Below, in pieces: positions 33,180 to 42,317 of a DNA stretch of 64,000 bases. The translations under genes were made by a program, and so were the position numbers. Within the stretch, counting starts at the first letter, position 1, and each line of letters opens with the position of its first letter. Location: contig JBGANR010000004.1 in NCBI GenBank assembly GCA_044222225.1, forward strand, positions 174,844 through 238,843, written 5' to 3'. The stretch comes from JBGANR01 sp044222225. Its GTDB lineage: Bacteria > Actinomycetota > Actinomycetes > Mycobacteriales > Mycobacteriaceae. Under the pieces are notes generated by a model. It made no database searches, was not told the origin of the DNA, and worked only from the letters and a program-made list of their open reading frames with translations.

Positions 33180-34199
33180 ATGGAGGCGACATCCGAGGCC
33201 CCGGTGGTCGGTGCGGGACGGCGACGGTTCGAGGTCTCGTCCGTCGACGTGTTCGCCGGTCTGCTCATCGTGGGATTCATCGCCGGGCCCACGCTCATGG
33301 ATCTCATCGGCGAGTCGGCGCGGCTGCAGACCGCGACGACGATCTTCGTCAGTGTCTTCGTGCAGGCCGTTCCGTTCCTCGTTCTCGGTGTCCTGCTGAG
33401 TGGGGCGATCGCCGCGTTCGTCTCGGCCGACCTGCTCCGGCGCCTGCTGCCGCGCAGCACGCCCGGTGCCATCTGTGTCGCGGGTGTCGCCGGCATGGCG
33501 CTGCCCGGATGCGAGTGCGGTTCGGTGCCGGCCTCGCGTCGGCTCATCGACCAGGGCGCGCCGGGTGCCGCCGCGCTGACGTTCATGCTCGCGGCACCGG
33601 CGATCAATCCCGTCGTCATGGTCGCGACGGCCGTGGCCTTTACCGGCGAGCCCGCGATGGTCGTCGCGCGGTTCGCCGGATCGTTGGCGACGGCGCTCAT
33701 CGTGGGCATGATCTGGGCGCGCATCGGACGCCCCGAATGGCTGTGGCCCAGGCCGGTCGCGCACGAGCACGGTGAGCACGCGGATACCAGGTGGGGAGTG
33801 TTCGCCGAGACGGCGCGGCACGATCTGCTGCAGGCCGGGTCCTTCCTCGTCATCGGCGCGGCCGCGGTGGCGGCGCTGCGCGTCGTCGTACCGCTGCACG
33901 TGTTCGAGAGTCTGGCCGGGAACATCGTCGTCTCGATCGCGGTCTGCGCCGTGCTCGCAGTGCTGCTCGCACTGTGCTCGGAGGCCGACGCCTTCGTGGC
34001 CGCCGGCATGTCGACGCTGCCGCTGCTGGCGCGCGTGGTGTTCCTCGTCGTCGGGCCGGTGGTCGACCTCAAACTCATCGCGATGCACGTCGGCAGCTTC
34101 GGCCGGGCGTTCGCCATCCGGTTCGCGCCGTTGACCTTCGTCGTCGCCGTCTGCTGCGGAACCGTGGCCGGACTCGTCGCGCTCGGGGGCGTCCGATGA
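33180..34199 (+). CDS. Permease of the DUF318/ArsP-like family
   Basis: A 339-residue integral membrane protein with about eight helices and the family's Cys-rich signature GCECGSVPASRRLI (about residues 107-120), followed by AAPAINPVVMVATAVAF. Relatives include ArsP organoarsenical exporters and permeases of metal regulons. TACCCT lies 7 bases before ATG 33180, suggesting a leaderless message. The gene overlaps the next by ATGA. The two-gene arrangement with a TIGR03943-type protein recurs in many actinobacteria and firmicutes and points to transport or handling of a metal or metalloid. The substrate is unknown. Confidence 0.85.
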   Translation: MEATSEAPVVGAGRRRFEVSSVDVFAGLLIVGFIAGPTLMDLIGESARLQTATTIFVSVFVQAVPFLVLGVLLSGAIAAFVSADLLRRLLPRSTPGAICVAGVAGMALPGCECGSVPASRRLIDQGAPGAAALTFMLAAPAINPVVMVATAVAFTGEPAMVVARFAGSLATALIVGMIWARIGRPEWLWPRPVAHEHGEHADTRWGVFAETARHDLLQAGSFLVIGAAAVAALRVVVPLHVFESLAGNIVVSIAVCAVLAVLLALCSEADAFVAAGMSTLPLLARVVFLVVGPVVDLKLIAMHVGSFGRAFAIRFAPLTFVVAVCCGTVAGLVALGGVR

Positions 34200-34927
34200 G
34201 GCGGGAGGCGCAGAACCTGCTACTCGCGGTGCTCGGCGGCACGATCGTCAAGCTGGCCCTCGACGGCGGCTACCTGCGCTACGTCAAGCCGTCGTTGCAG
34301 CCGTTCCTGCTGGTCAGCGGCATCGCGATCGTCCTGCTGGCGCTGGTCGCCATCGCCCGGGACATCCGCCGCGGCCGGGCGCTCGAGGCCGCGCACGGTG
34401 AGTCGAGCAGGCCGTATTGGATGCTGTTCGCCGTCACCGGGATGATCCTGTTCCTCGCACCGCCCGCGCTGAACGCCGGTGCGGTGCACACGGCGGCGCC
34501 CGACGAGGTGATCGCCGCCCCGGTGGCGCCGGAACCGGAACCGGACGCCGAAGCGGGGCTCTTCCCGCCGCTTCCGGCGGGCGTGCCGGAGCTGACGATG
34601 GGCGAGATCCTCGAGCGGGCCTACGTCGGTCCGTCGGGTGGTCTCGACGACCGCCGGATCGTCGTCACCGGGTTCGTCGTACGGCGCGCCGGCGGCCAAG
34701 GCGACGACCTCGCCCGGCTGTACATCAACTGTTGCGCCGCCGACGCGCGGACGCTGCGCCTGCACCTGCGCGGCGCGCTGCCGCCGGACGTCGGGGAGGA
34801 CGACTGGCTTTCGGTGACCGGGCGCATCGTCTCGGCCGGTGACAGCACTGATCCCGCGAAGTGGCCGACGCTGGCCGTCGACGACGCGCGCCGGATTCCG
34901 GAGCCGCGGACGCCGTACGGTTACTGA
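34196..34927 (+). CDS. TIGR03943-family membrane protein, partner of the permease
   Basis: A 243-residue protein with two N-terminal membrane helices (about residues 8-60 and 75-98), an acidic Pro-rich linker, and an extracytoplasmic soluble domain (about 125-243) carrying INCCAADAR, the twin-Cys site of the family. Its start overlaps the permease stop (ATGA), indicating a stoichiometric pair. Family members are linked to metal homeostasis through gene neighbourhood. The biochemical role, chaperone or permease subunit, is not established. Confidence 0.8.
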   Translation: MRREAQNLLLAVLGGTIVKLALDGGYLRYVKPSLQPFLLVSGIAIVLLALVAIARDIRRGRALEAAHGESSRPYWMLFAVTGMILFLAPPALNAGAVHTAAPDEVIAAPVAPEPEPDAEAGLFPPLPAGVPELTMGEILERAYVGPSGGLDDRRIVVTGFVVRRAGGQGDDLARLYINCCAADARTLRLHLRGALPPDVGEDDWLSVTGRIVSAGDSTDPAKWPTLAVDDARRIPEPRTPYGY

Positions 34928-34966
34928 ACCCGGGCGCCGCTCGGCCGGAGACCACAGGGAGTGCCC

Positions 34967-35998
34967 ATGAGCGAGGTATCCACGCACGCGTTCTGGCTGG
35001 GGGCGTCGACGCTCGGCCCCGGCTCGACGACCGACGGCGTGCGCGGCCTGACCGTCGACGCCGAGGGCCAGGTCACGCTCGGCCCCCCGAATCGCGTCGG
35101 CGAGAACCCGATGTTCCTCGCGGCGCTGCCGGGGGAGCGCGCCGCGATCGTGCACGAGCTTCCCGCCGGGCAGGTCTCGCTGTGGTCGACGGCGGGCGGT
35201 GAGTTCACGGCCGTCGGCGATCAGGCGCCGACGTCGGCTGCCGACCCGTGCCACGTCGCGGCCTCACCCGACGGCTCGCTCGTCTTCGTCGCCAACTACT
35301 CGGGCGGCACGTTGACGGTGCACCCGGTGTCACCCGACGGCGTCGGCGCCGCGGCGGTCACCGTCGCCTACCCCGGACGCGGCCCCCGCGACGACCGGCA
35401 GCTCTCGGCGCACCCGCACCAGGCCGTCGTCGACGCCGCGCGCGGGCTGCTGTACGTCCCCGACCTGGGGCTCGACCGCGTCCACGTGCATCGGCTCGCC
35501 GACCTGCGGGCCGGCGACACGAGCCATCGCGATCTGGAACTTCCCGCCGGTTCCGGTCCGCGGCACATCGTCATCTCGGGCGACTACCTGCTGGTCGCGT
35601 GCGAGCTCGACCGGACCGTCGTCGCCGTCGAGGTGGCGAGCGGGCGGATCGACGCGTCGTCGCCGGCCACGGCGTTCCCGGGGCCGGACGACGATCCGGG
35701 CACCGCGGCGGTGCGGCTGACGACGTCCGGCTACGTCATCGTCGGCAACCGCGGGCCGGGCACGATCGGCGTGCTGCGCTGGAATCCCGACCTGCTCGAA
35801 CTCGTGTTGCTCGGCGAATACCCGTGCGGCGGCACGCATCCGCGGGACCTGGAACTCACCGCAGACGAGCGGTTCGTGGTCGTCGCGAACCAGTGGTCCG
35901 ACGACCTCGCCGTGCTGGAACTCGACGCCGACGGCGTGCTGCACACCCGGTCGATCACGACGACGCCGAGCCCGGCCTGCGTACTGCGTCGCAGCTGA
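34967..35998 (+). CDS. Lactonase-family protein (6-phosphogluconolactonase, YbhE type)
   Basis: A 343-residue seven-bladed beta-propeller of the lactonase family. Repeating blade motifs include DPCHVAASPDGSLVFVANYSGG and HPRDLELTADERFVVVANQ, and HPHQAVVDAARGLLYVPDLG carries conserved residues. YbhE-type enzymes hydrolyse 6-phosphogluconolactone, but many members act on other lactones. AGGGAG precedes ATG 34967. Neighbouring genes give no pathway. A gluconokinase lies elsewhere in the window, so a role around 6-phosphogluconate is possible but speculative. Confidence 0.88.
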   Translation: MSEVSTHAFWLGASTLGPGSTTDGVRGLTVDAEGQVTLGPPNRVGENPMFLAALPGERAAIVHELPAGQVSLWSTAGGEFTAVGDQAPTSAADPCHVAASPDGSLVFVANYSGGTLTVHPVSPDGVGAAAVTVAYPGRGPRDDRQLSAHPHQAVVDAARGLLYVPDLGLDRVHVHRLADLRAGDTSHRDLELPAGSGPRHIVISGDYLLVACELDRTVVAVEVASGRIDASSPATAFPGPDDDPGTAAVRLTTSGYVIVGNRGPGTIGVLRWNPDLLELVLLGEYPCGGTHPRDLELTADERFVVVANQWSDDLAVLELDADGVLHTRSITTTPSPACVLRRS

Positions 35999-36032
35999 CG
36001 ACACGCGGGATCGGTCCGCTACGGTGACCCGC

Positions 36033-37040
36033 ATGGGATTCGTGCGGGTATCGCAGGCGAACGGAGTCGGCCGGATCGAGCTGGATCGGCCGAGGGCGCT
36101 CAACGCGCTCGACGACACGATGATCGCCGACATCCACGAGGCGCTGCGCGTCTTCGCGGCCGACGACGCCGTCGAGACGGTGCTCGTCACCAGCGCGTCC
36201 GAGCGCGCGTTCTGCGCCGGCGGCGACATCCGGGCCGTCCGCGAGGCGGCGCTCGCGGGTGACGCCGCGGCGGTCTCGGGCTACTTCACCGCCGAGTACG
36301 CGCTGAACCACTTCATCGCCGACTACCCCAAGCCGTACGTCGCCGTGCTCGACGGGCCGACGCTCGGCGGCGGGCTGGGCATCAGCGTGCACGGTGAGAT
36401 CCGCGTCGTCACCGAGCGCTCGTTCCTCGCCATGCCGGAGACGGCCATCGGCTTCTTCCCGGACATCGGCGCCTCGTACTTCCTACCGCGGCTGCCGGCG
36501 GGCGTCGGGCTGTACCTGGGCCTGACCTGGGCGCGCGTGTCGGCGGGCGACGCCGTCCGCATCGGCCTGGCCACGCACTTCGTGCCGAGCGTCGCCGTCG
36601 GGTCCTTCGTCGAGGCCGTCGCCGCCGGCACCCCGCTCGGTGACGCGCTGCGCGCGCACACCGCGCCGTTGCCGGACGGCGACGCCGACCTGACCGTCAA
36701 CGCCGCCAAGTACTTCGACGGCTCGCCGGTGCCCGCGATCGTCGGGGGCCTGCGCGGCGCCGTCGGCGACGCCTGGGCCGAGAAGGCCCTCGCCGCGATG
36801 GCGGCGGGTTCGCCGACGTCGCACCACGTCACGGCCAGGCTGATCGAACTCGGCGCGTCGAGCCTGCTCGGGGAGTGTCTCGATCGCGAGCTCGCCACCG
36901 CCGAGCGGATCACGATGACGCCGGACTTCGCCGAAGGTGTACGCGCCGTGCTCGTCGACAAGGACCGCGACCCGACGTGGACGCCGGCAGACGTCGACCT
37001 GGTCGACCCGGCCGTCGTCCGGACGATCGTCGGGGAGTAG
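36033..37040 (+). CDS. 3-hydroxyisobutyryl-CoA hydrolase / enoyl-CoA hydratase family
   Basis: A 335-residue crotonase-fold enzyme: oxyanion-hole elements ERAFCAGGDIRAV and DGPTLGGGLGISVHG, and the active-site region MPETAIGFFPDIGASYFLPRL with a conserved Glu and Asp. The length and the FFPDIGASYFLPRLP wording are characteristic of 3-hydroxyisobutyryl-CoA hydrolases of valine breakdown rather than shorter enoyl-CoA hydratases. TACGGT lies 7 bases before ATG 36033, supporting that start over GTG 36024. No other valine-catabolic gene is nearby. Confidence 0.9.
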   Translation: MGFVRVSQANGVGRIELDRPRALNALDDTMIADIHEALRVFAADDAVETVLVTSASERAFCAGGDIRAVREAALAGDAAAVSGYFTAEYALNHFIADYPKPYVAVLDGPTLGGGLGISVHGEIRVVTERSFLAMPETAIGFFPDIGASYFLPRLPAGVGLYLGLTWARVSAGDAVRIGLATHFVPSVAVGSFVEAVAAGTPLGDALRAHTAPLPDGDADLTVNAAKYFDGSPVPAIVGGLRGAVGDAWAEKALAAMAAGSPTSHHVTARLIELGASSLLGECLDRELATAERITMTPDFAEGVRAVLVDKDRDPTWTPADVDLVDPAVVRTIVGE

Positions 37041-37067
37041 CCGGAGGCCGCCTGGACGCTCCGCCGG

Positions 37068-37634
37068 TCACCCGGCGGCGATGTGCTGCGCCCGGGCGCG
37101 GCCGGCCGCCGCCTCCTTATACCAATTGGTGAAGGTGATGGGCACCACGAATCCGGCGACCTGCGCCACGGTGTCGACGACGTCGCTCAGCTGGAGCAGG
37201 TAGGACGTCGTCAGCGCCGCGCACACCGCGGTGAACGACGCCGCCCACACGAGCGTGATGACGACGTTGATGCGGCGGAACACCGGCGATCCCCAGTGCT
37301 CCTCGGCGACCTCGCGCTTGGCGATGCCCTCGGTGAACGGCCGCCGCACCACCAGTGAGAACCAGGCGGTCACGGCCAGCCAGCCGAAGGCGAGCGCGCC
37401 GTCGTACTCGTCGATCCCGCTGTCCGGACGCGCGAAGGCCGCGACCGTCAGCAGGGCGAAGAACAGCGCGCCGCTGATCTCCAGGATCTGGGCGTCCGCG
37501 CGGACGCCGGAGCGACGGTCGGCGAGCAGCAGCGCGACGCCGGCGATCAGGCCGGCCAGTGCGCCCCACTGCCATCCCCAGTTCGCGATGACCGCGTACG
37601 CGATCCACGGAATGAAGCCACGCAGCACGGCCAT
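37068..37634 (-). CDS. Small multi-pass membrane protein of unknown function
   Basis: A 188-residue protein with about five hydrophobic helices (near residues 7-40, 50-68, 80-97, 122-145 and 150-170). No catalytic motif is recognised. GAGGAG lies 6 bases before the ATG at 37634. It is divergent from a PadR regulator across a short gap containing the palindrome TTGACATGTCAA, so it is probably the regulated target. PadR-controlled membrane genes often serve stress or efflux functions, but this one is too short for a standard exporter family. Confidence 0.75.
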   Translation of the reverse strand: MAVLRGFIPWIAYAVIANWGWQWGALAGLIAGVALLLADRRSGVRADAQILEISGALFFALLTVAAFARPDSGIDEYDGALAFGWLAVTAWFSLVVRRPFTEGIAKREVAEEHWGSPVFRRINVVITLVWAASFTAVCAALTTSYLLQLSDVVDTVAQVAGFVVPITFTNWYKEAAAGRARAQHIAAG

Positions 37635-37662
37635 GTCCGGCTCCTCTGTTGATATTCCATCA

Positions 37663-37703
37663 TTGACATGTCAACGCTAGAATGTGAGACGGCGGCGTGT
37701 CAA
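37663..37703. promoter_or_regulatory. PadR operator candidate
   Basis: TTGACATGTCAA (37663-37674) is a perfect 12-bp palindrome, and a half-site GTGTCAA recurs at 37697-37703. It lies between the divergent membrane-protein and padR genes and overlaps both promoter regions. TAGGCT (37712-37717) is a -10-like hexamer 6 bases before the regulator's GTG. Confidence 0.65.
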
Positions 37704-37723
37704 CGGCTCGATAGGCTGTGCTC

Positions 37724-38317
37724 GTGACCCTGCGACATGCTCTGCTGGGGCTGCTCGACGAGGAGCCGGCCAGCGGCTACGACCTCATGAAGGAGTTCGA
37801 CTCGTCGCTCGTCAACGTCTGGCCGGCCACGCAGAGCCAGGTCTACAGCGAGCTGAACAAGATGGCCGACGCCGGGTTCGTCGCCGTGGCCGCCGAGGGC
37901 ATGCGCCGCCGCAAGGAGTACGCGATCACCGACGCCGGCCGCGCGGAACTGCGCCGGTGGCTGACCGGCCTGCCGCCGCTGAAGCCGCACCGCAGCGATC
38001 TGCTGCTGCGCGTCTTCTTCCTCGACCTGCTGCCGGCCGACGACGCCGCGGCGATCTTCCGGACCCATCGCGACGCGGCGCTCATCCAGCGTGACCGGCT
38101 GCGCGGGATCGTCGTGCGGATCGAGACGTCGGCCGATGCCGACGCCGCGCATCCGCTGTCCGTCAACGGCCGGATCGCGCTCGAGTTCGGCCTGCGCAAG
38201 GCGCAGATGGACATCGACTGGGCGGAATGGGCGCTCACCGAACTCGAGCGCGCCGACCCGGCCCACAGACACGTCCGAGCTCCGGCCGGGCGGCCGGAGC
38301 TCGGACGTGGTGAATGA
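37724..38317 (+). CDS. PadR-family transcriptional regulator
   Basis: A 197-residue regulator: PadR winged helix at about residues 2-80 (LRHALLGLLDEEPASGYDLMKEF, ATQSQVYSELNKMADAGFV, RRRKEYAITDAGRAEL) and the C-terminal Vir_act helical dimerisation domain (about 90-180). GTG 37724 is preferred over GTG 37718 because the family begins directly at LRHALLG. The last 15 or so codons are made of the 18-bp terminator hairpin, so the C-terminal HVRAPAGRPELGRGE is probably not functional protein. Confidence 0.9.
   Translation: MTLRHALLGLLDEEPASGYDLMKEFDSSLVNVWPATQSQVYSELNKMADAGFVAVAAEGMRRRKEYAITDAGRAELRRWLTGLPPLKPHRSDLLLRVFFLDLLPADDAAAIFRTHRDAALIQRDRLRGIVVRIETSADADAAHPLSVNGRIALEFGLRKAQMDIDWAEWALTELERADPAHRHVRAPAGRPELGRGE
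38270..38309. terminator. Perfect 18-bp hairpin inside the padR 3' end
   Basis: CACGTCCGAGCTCCGGCC (38270-38287), GGGC, and the exact inverse (38292-38309) form a perfect stem between padR and the convergent glutamine synthetase gene, whose stop codon is only 12 bases further. It should terminate both transcripts while still encoding the end of the PadR protein. Confidence 0.8.
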
Positions 38318-38320
38318 CGG

Positions 38321-40495
38321 TCAGAGGATGTAGAGCATCTCCTGGTAGGTCGGCAGCGGCCAGAGGTCGTCGGCGACGATCTCCTCCAGCGCGTCGGCGG
38401 CCGCCCGCACCGCGTCCATGAGCGGCAGCAGGCTCTGCGCGTGCGCGGCCTCCTCGGCGGCGGTGTCGCCGCCGTGCGCGGCCATCGCCGTCTTGAGCGC
38501 CGTCAGCGCGCCGGTCAGCTCCGAGAGCGGTGCCGAGACGGCGGCCAGCAGCGTCGTATCCGGCTCCACGCCGGCGGCCTTGAGGGTCGCGACGTTCTGA
38601 GCCAGCTCGGTCTGGTAGCGCATCGCCGCGGGCAGGACCACCGTGGAACCCAGTTCGAGCGTCAGCTTGGCCTCGACGCTGACGGTCAGCGCGTACGCCT
38701 CATAGCGCACCTCCTGGCGGCTCTGCAGTTCCCGCTCGTTGAAGACGCCGTACTTCTCGAACACCTCGATCGCGTCCGGCTTGGTCAGCTCCGGAATCGC
38801 GTCGAGCGTGGTCTTGAGGTTCGGCAGGCCGCGCTCGGCCGCCTCGACCTGCCAGTCGTCCGAGTAGCCGTCGCCGTTGAACACGACGGCGCCGTGCTCG
38901 GTGATGACGTCGGTGAGCAGCTTCTGCACGGCGACGTCGAAGTCCTCGCCCTCGCCGACGGCCTTCTCCAGCGCCGTGGCCATGTAGTCGAGCGAGTCGG
39001 CCATGATCGTGTTGAGGATGATCATCGGCACGTTGATCGTCTGCCCGGAGCCCGGGGCGCGGAACTCGAAGCGGTTGCCGGTGAACGCGAACGGGCTGGT
39101 GCGGTTGCGGTCACCGGGATCGGTCGGCAGCACCGGGAGGGTGTCGACGCCGATGATCATGCTGCCCTTGCCCTTGGACGAGGTCGCCTCGCCCTTGGCG
39201 ATCTGCTCGAACACGTCGGCCAGCTGATCGCCGAGGAAGATCGAGATGATCGCCGGCGGGGCCTCGTTCGCGCCGAGACGATGGTCGTTGGTGGCCGAGG
39301 CCACCGACACCCGCAGCAGGCCGCTGAACTTGTGGACGGCGCGGATCACCGCGGCGCAGAACACGAGGAACTGGGCGTTCTCGTGCGGGGTGTCGCCGGG
39401 CACCAGCAGGCTGCCGAGCTGGGCGTTGCCCATCGAGAAGTTGACGTGCTTGCCCGATCCGTTGACGCCGGCGAACGGCTTCTCGTGGAACAGGCACTCC
39501 ATGCCGTGCTTCTTGGCGATGGTCTTGAACGTCGTCATCAACAGCTGCTGATGGTCGGCCGCGATGTTCGCGAGCTCGAACATCGGCGCGATCTCGAACT
39601 GGCCCGGCGCGACCTCGTTGTGCCGGGTCTTGGCGGGGATGCCGAGCTTGAACAGCTCCCGCTCGGTGTCCATCATGAACCCGAGCACGCGCTCGGGGAT
39701 CGCGCCGAAGTAGTGGTCGTCGAACTCCTGGCCCTTGGGCGGCTTCGTGCCGAACAGCGTGCGACCGGCGTTGATCAGGTCGGGACGAGCCAGGAAGAAG
39801 TGCCGGTCGATCAGGAAGTACTCCTGCTCGGGCCCGCAGAACGACACGATCTGGTCGAGGTTCTCATGCCCGAACAGCTCCAGGATGCGCGCGGCCTGGG
39901 CGCCCATCGCCTGCTGGCTGCGCAGCAGCGGCGTCTTGTAGTCCAGCGCCTCACCGGTCATCGAGACGAACACCGTGGGGATGCACAGCGTGTTGCCGTT
40001 CGGGTTCTCCAGGATGTACGCGGGACTGGTGACGTCCCAACCGGTGTAACCGCGCGCCTCGAAGGTGCTGCGCAGGCCGCCGGAGGGGAAGCTGGACGCG
40101 TCCGGCTCGCCCTGGATCAGGGTCTTTCCGGCGAACTCGGCGAGCGTCTCACCGTCGGACACCGGCTCGAGGAAGCTGTCGTGCTTCTCCGCGGTCAATC
40201 CGGTCATCGGGTAGAAGACGTGCGCGTAGTGGGTCGCGCCCTTGGACAGCGCCCAGTCCTTCATCGCCGAGGCGACGGAATCGGCGATCGCCGGGTCGAG
40301 CCGGGCGCCCTTCGCGATGGTGGCCACGGCGGACTTGTAGACCGACTTGGGCAACCGCAGCCGCATCTCGGCCTTCGTGAAGACGTTCACGCCGAAGATC
40401 TCGCCGGGAGCCTCGGCCGGATCGAAGCTGATAGCCGGTGGCACGTACGCCTCGACGTTGTTGATCGCCTGCCGGCGTACGGTGTTGCCGCTCAT
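38321..40495 (-). CDS. glnN: Glutamine synthetase type III
   Basis: A 724-residue glutamine synthetase of the large GSIII (GlnN) class, much longer than the 470-residue GSI enzymes. Recognisable segments are SFCGPEQEYFLIDRHFF (metal-binding Glu), KTRHNEVAPGQFEIAPMFE, FAGVNGSGKHVNFSMG and NRTSPFAFTGNRFEFRAPGS (ATP and glutamate site). It makes glutamine from glutamate and ammonia. In this order it is additional to GlnA1/GlnA2, and its role is probably in nitrogen-status adaptation. The start is ATG 40495. The upstream 94 bases contain no complete nitrogen-regulator box that I can recognise. Confidence 0.93.
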   Translation of the reverse strand: MSGNTVRRQAINNVEAYVPPAISFDPAEAPGEIFGVNVFTKAEMRLRLPKSVYKSAVATIAKGARLDPAIADSVASAMKDWALSKGATHYAHVFYPMTGLTAEKHDSFLEPVSDGETLAEFAGKTLIQGEPDASSFPSGGLRSTFEARGYTGWDVTSPAYILENPNGNTLCIPTVFVSMTGEALDYKTPLLRSQQAMGAQAARILELFGHENLDQIVSFCGPEQEYFLIDRHFFLARPDLINAGRTLFGTKPPKGQEFDDHYFGAIPERVLGFMMDTERELFKLGIPAKTRHNEVAPGQFEIAPMFELANIAADHQQLLMTTFKTIAKKHGMECLFHEKPFAGVNGSGKHVNFSMGNAQLGSLLVPGDTPHENAQFLVFCAAVIRAVHKFSGLLRVSVASATNDHRLGANEAPPAIISIFLGDQLADVFEQIAKGEATSSKGKGSMIIGVDTLPVLPTDPGDRNRTSPFAFTGNRFEFRAPGSGQTINVPMIILNTIMADSLDYMATALEKAVGEGEDFDVAVQKLLTDVITEHGAVVFNGDGYSDDWQVEAAERGLPNLKTTLDAIPELTKPDAIEVFEKYGVFNERELQSRQEVRYEAYALTVSVEAKLTLELGSTVVLPAAMRYQTELAQNVATLKAAGVEPDTTLLAAVSAPLSELTGALTALKTAMAAHGGDTAAEEAAHAQSLLPLMDAVRAAADALEEIVADDLWPLPTYQEMLYIL

Positions 40496-40589
40496 CGTGT
40501 TCCCATCGCTGGTTGATCTTGACCCGACAGACATTAGGAACACCTCATGGCGGCATTGTTACATCCACGTCAAGGATGGAAGACACGGG

Positions 40590-42188
40590 TCAGTCCGCGG
40601 CCGCGACCAGCGGTTTCAGCGTCAGATCCGGGTTCTCCTTCTCGACGTACTGCAGCCGCCACCTGTCTGCGACGAGCGCGAGCATGACGCCGTCGGTCCG
40701 GGTGAACACCTCGACGCCGCGCTCGCGATCGAGGCGCGGCGCGCTCGCGGCGTCCGTCGCGCGAGCCACCGAGTAGGGCAGCCGGTCGATGGCGACGTCG
40801 ACGCCGAACTCCGTCTTCATCCGGGCCGTCACCACCTCGAACTGCATCGGCCCGACCGCGGCGAGCACGGGGGAGGCGTCGCCGCGCAGCTCGTTGCGCA
40901 GCACCTGCACGACGCCCTCGGAGTCGAGCTGATCGATGCCCTTGCGGAACTGCTTGTACTTGCCCGCCGACGACGCGCGGACCGTCGCGAAGTGCTCGGG
41001 CGCGAACGACGGGATCGGCGGGTACTGGACGGCGCGGTCGGCGAAGAGGGTGTCGCCGGGCGCCAGCGCACCGGCGTTGACCAGGCCGACGACGTCGCCG
41101 GGGAAGGCGGTCTCGACGGTCTCGCGGTCGCGGCCGACGATGGTCATGGCGTACTTCGTGGCGAACGGACGTTTGGTCTGTGCGTGCGTGACGACCATGC
41201 CGCGCTCGAACTCACCCGAGACGATCCGCATGAACGCCAGCCGGTCGCGGTGCGCGGCGTCCATGCCGGCCTGCACTTTGAAGACGACGGCCGAGAACGG
41301 ATCCGTCGGCTCGCGGCGAGCGCCGTCCACGGCGTCGCGGCCGGCGGGCGGCGGGGCCAGCTCGACGAGCGCGTCGAGCAGCTGGTGGACGCCGAAGTTG
41401 AGCATGCCCGAGGCGAAGATCACCGGCGACGTCTCGCCCGCCAGGAACGACGCCTGGTCGTGCGACTGGCCCATCTCGGCCAGCAGCTCGGCCTCCTCGA
41501 CAGCCGTCTCCCAGTCGACGCCCTCCGTCGCGGCGGCCGCGTCGGCGTCGAGGTGCTCCTCGGGGGCGATCGTCGCGCCGCCGGACGTCCGGGTGAACTT
41601 GACGTAGCCGCCGGTGCGGCAGTCGAGCAGACCGCGGAAGTCGCCCGCGATGCCGACCGGCCAGAACAGCGGCGTCGGGGTGAGGCCGATGCGCTCGGCG
41701 ATCTCGTCGAGCAGCTCCAGCGGCGTGCGGCCGGGGCGGTCCCACTTGTTGACGATCGTCAACACCGGGATGCCGCGGTGCCGGCACACCTGGAACAGCT
41801 TGAGCGTCTGCGGCTCGAGGCCCTTGGCGGCGTCGATGAGCATGACGGCGGCGTCGACGGCCGTCAGCACGCGGTAGGTGTCTTCGGAGAAGTCGGCGTG
41901 GCCGGGGGTGTCGACGAGGTTGATGACGGGCGCCTCGTCGTCGCGGCCGTAGGTGAACTGCAGTGCCGTCGACGACACGGAGATGCCGCGGGCCTTCTCC
42001 ATCTCCATCCAGTCCGACACCGTCGACTTGCGGCCTGCCTTGCCGTGGATGGCTCCGGCCTCGGCGATGACGCGGCCGTGCAGCGCCAGCGCCTCGGTCA
42101 TCGTGGACTTGCCGGCGTCAGGGTGGGAGATGATCGCGAAGGTGCGCCGCCGGGCGACCTCCGCGGCGATGGCGGCGTCGGAACTCAC
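40590..42188 (-). CDS. prfC: Peptide chain release factor 3
   Basis: A 532-residue translational GTPase that recycles RF1/RF2 from the ribosome. The G domain has HPDAGKST (G1), the switch ARGISVSSTALQF, DTPGHADF (G3) and NKWDR (G4), followed by RF3 domain II and III sequence (AGKYKQFRKGIDQLDSEGVVQV). Full length. It starts with GTG at 42188, with TATCCT 8 bases upstream, which suggests a leaderless transcript. It follows a GNAT gene across a gap filled by a large inverted repeat. Confidence 0.95.
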   Translation of the reverse strand: MSSDAAIAAEVARRRTFAIISHPDAGKSTMTEALALHGRVIAEAGAIHGKAGRKSTVSDWMEMEKARGISVSSTALQFTYGRDDEAPVINLVDTPGHADFSEDTYRVLTAVDAAVMLIDAAKGLEPQTLKLFQVCRHRGIPVLTIVNKWDRPGRTPLELLDEIAERIGLTPTPLFWPVGIAGDFRGLLDCRTGGYVKFTRTSGGATIAPEEHLDADAAAATEGVDWETAVEEAELLAEMGQSHDQASFLAGETSPVIFASGMLNFGVHQLLDALVELAPPPAGRDAVDGARREPTDPFSAVVFKVQAGMDAAHRDRLAFMRIVSGEFERGMVVTHAQTKRPFATKYAMTIVGRDRETVETAFPGDVVGLVNAGALAPGDTLFADRAVQYPPIPSFAPEHFATVRASSAGKYKQFRKGIDQLDSEGVVQVLRNELRGDASPVLAAVGPMQFEVVTARMKTEFGVDVAIDRLPYSVARATDAASAPRLDRERGVEVFTRTDGVMLALVADRWRLQYVEKENPDLTLKPLVAAAD

Positions 42189-42212
42189 GACAGGCCAGGA
42201 TACGGCGTCGGG

Positions 42213-42316
42213 CGCCCGGGTAGGGTGCCGCGCCCGGGCCGCAGTCCCCCGGACGCTAGCGCGTCCTCCCGCCAGGCCCGATGCCAGCGGCCCGGACGCG
42301 GCACCCTACCCGGGCA
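42213..42316. repeat. Large nested inverted repeat between GNAT and prfC
   Basis: Arms 42213-42242 and 42287-42316 match at 28 of 30 positions. The 44-base interior holds a second perfect hairpin (GGACGC, TAGC, GCGTCC at 42251-42266), so the region can fold into a branched stem. It begins 2 bases before the GNAT stop and lies upstream of prfC. It is probably a terminator that insulates prfC, or a palindromic repeat element. Confidence 0.7.
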
Positions 42317-42317
42317 C

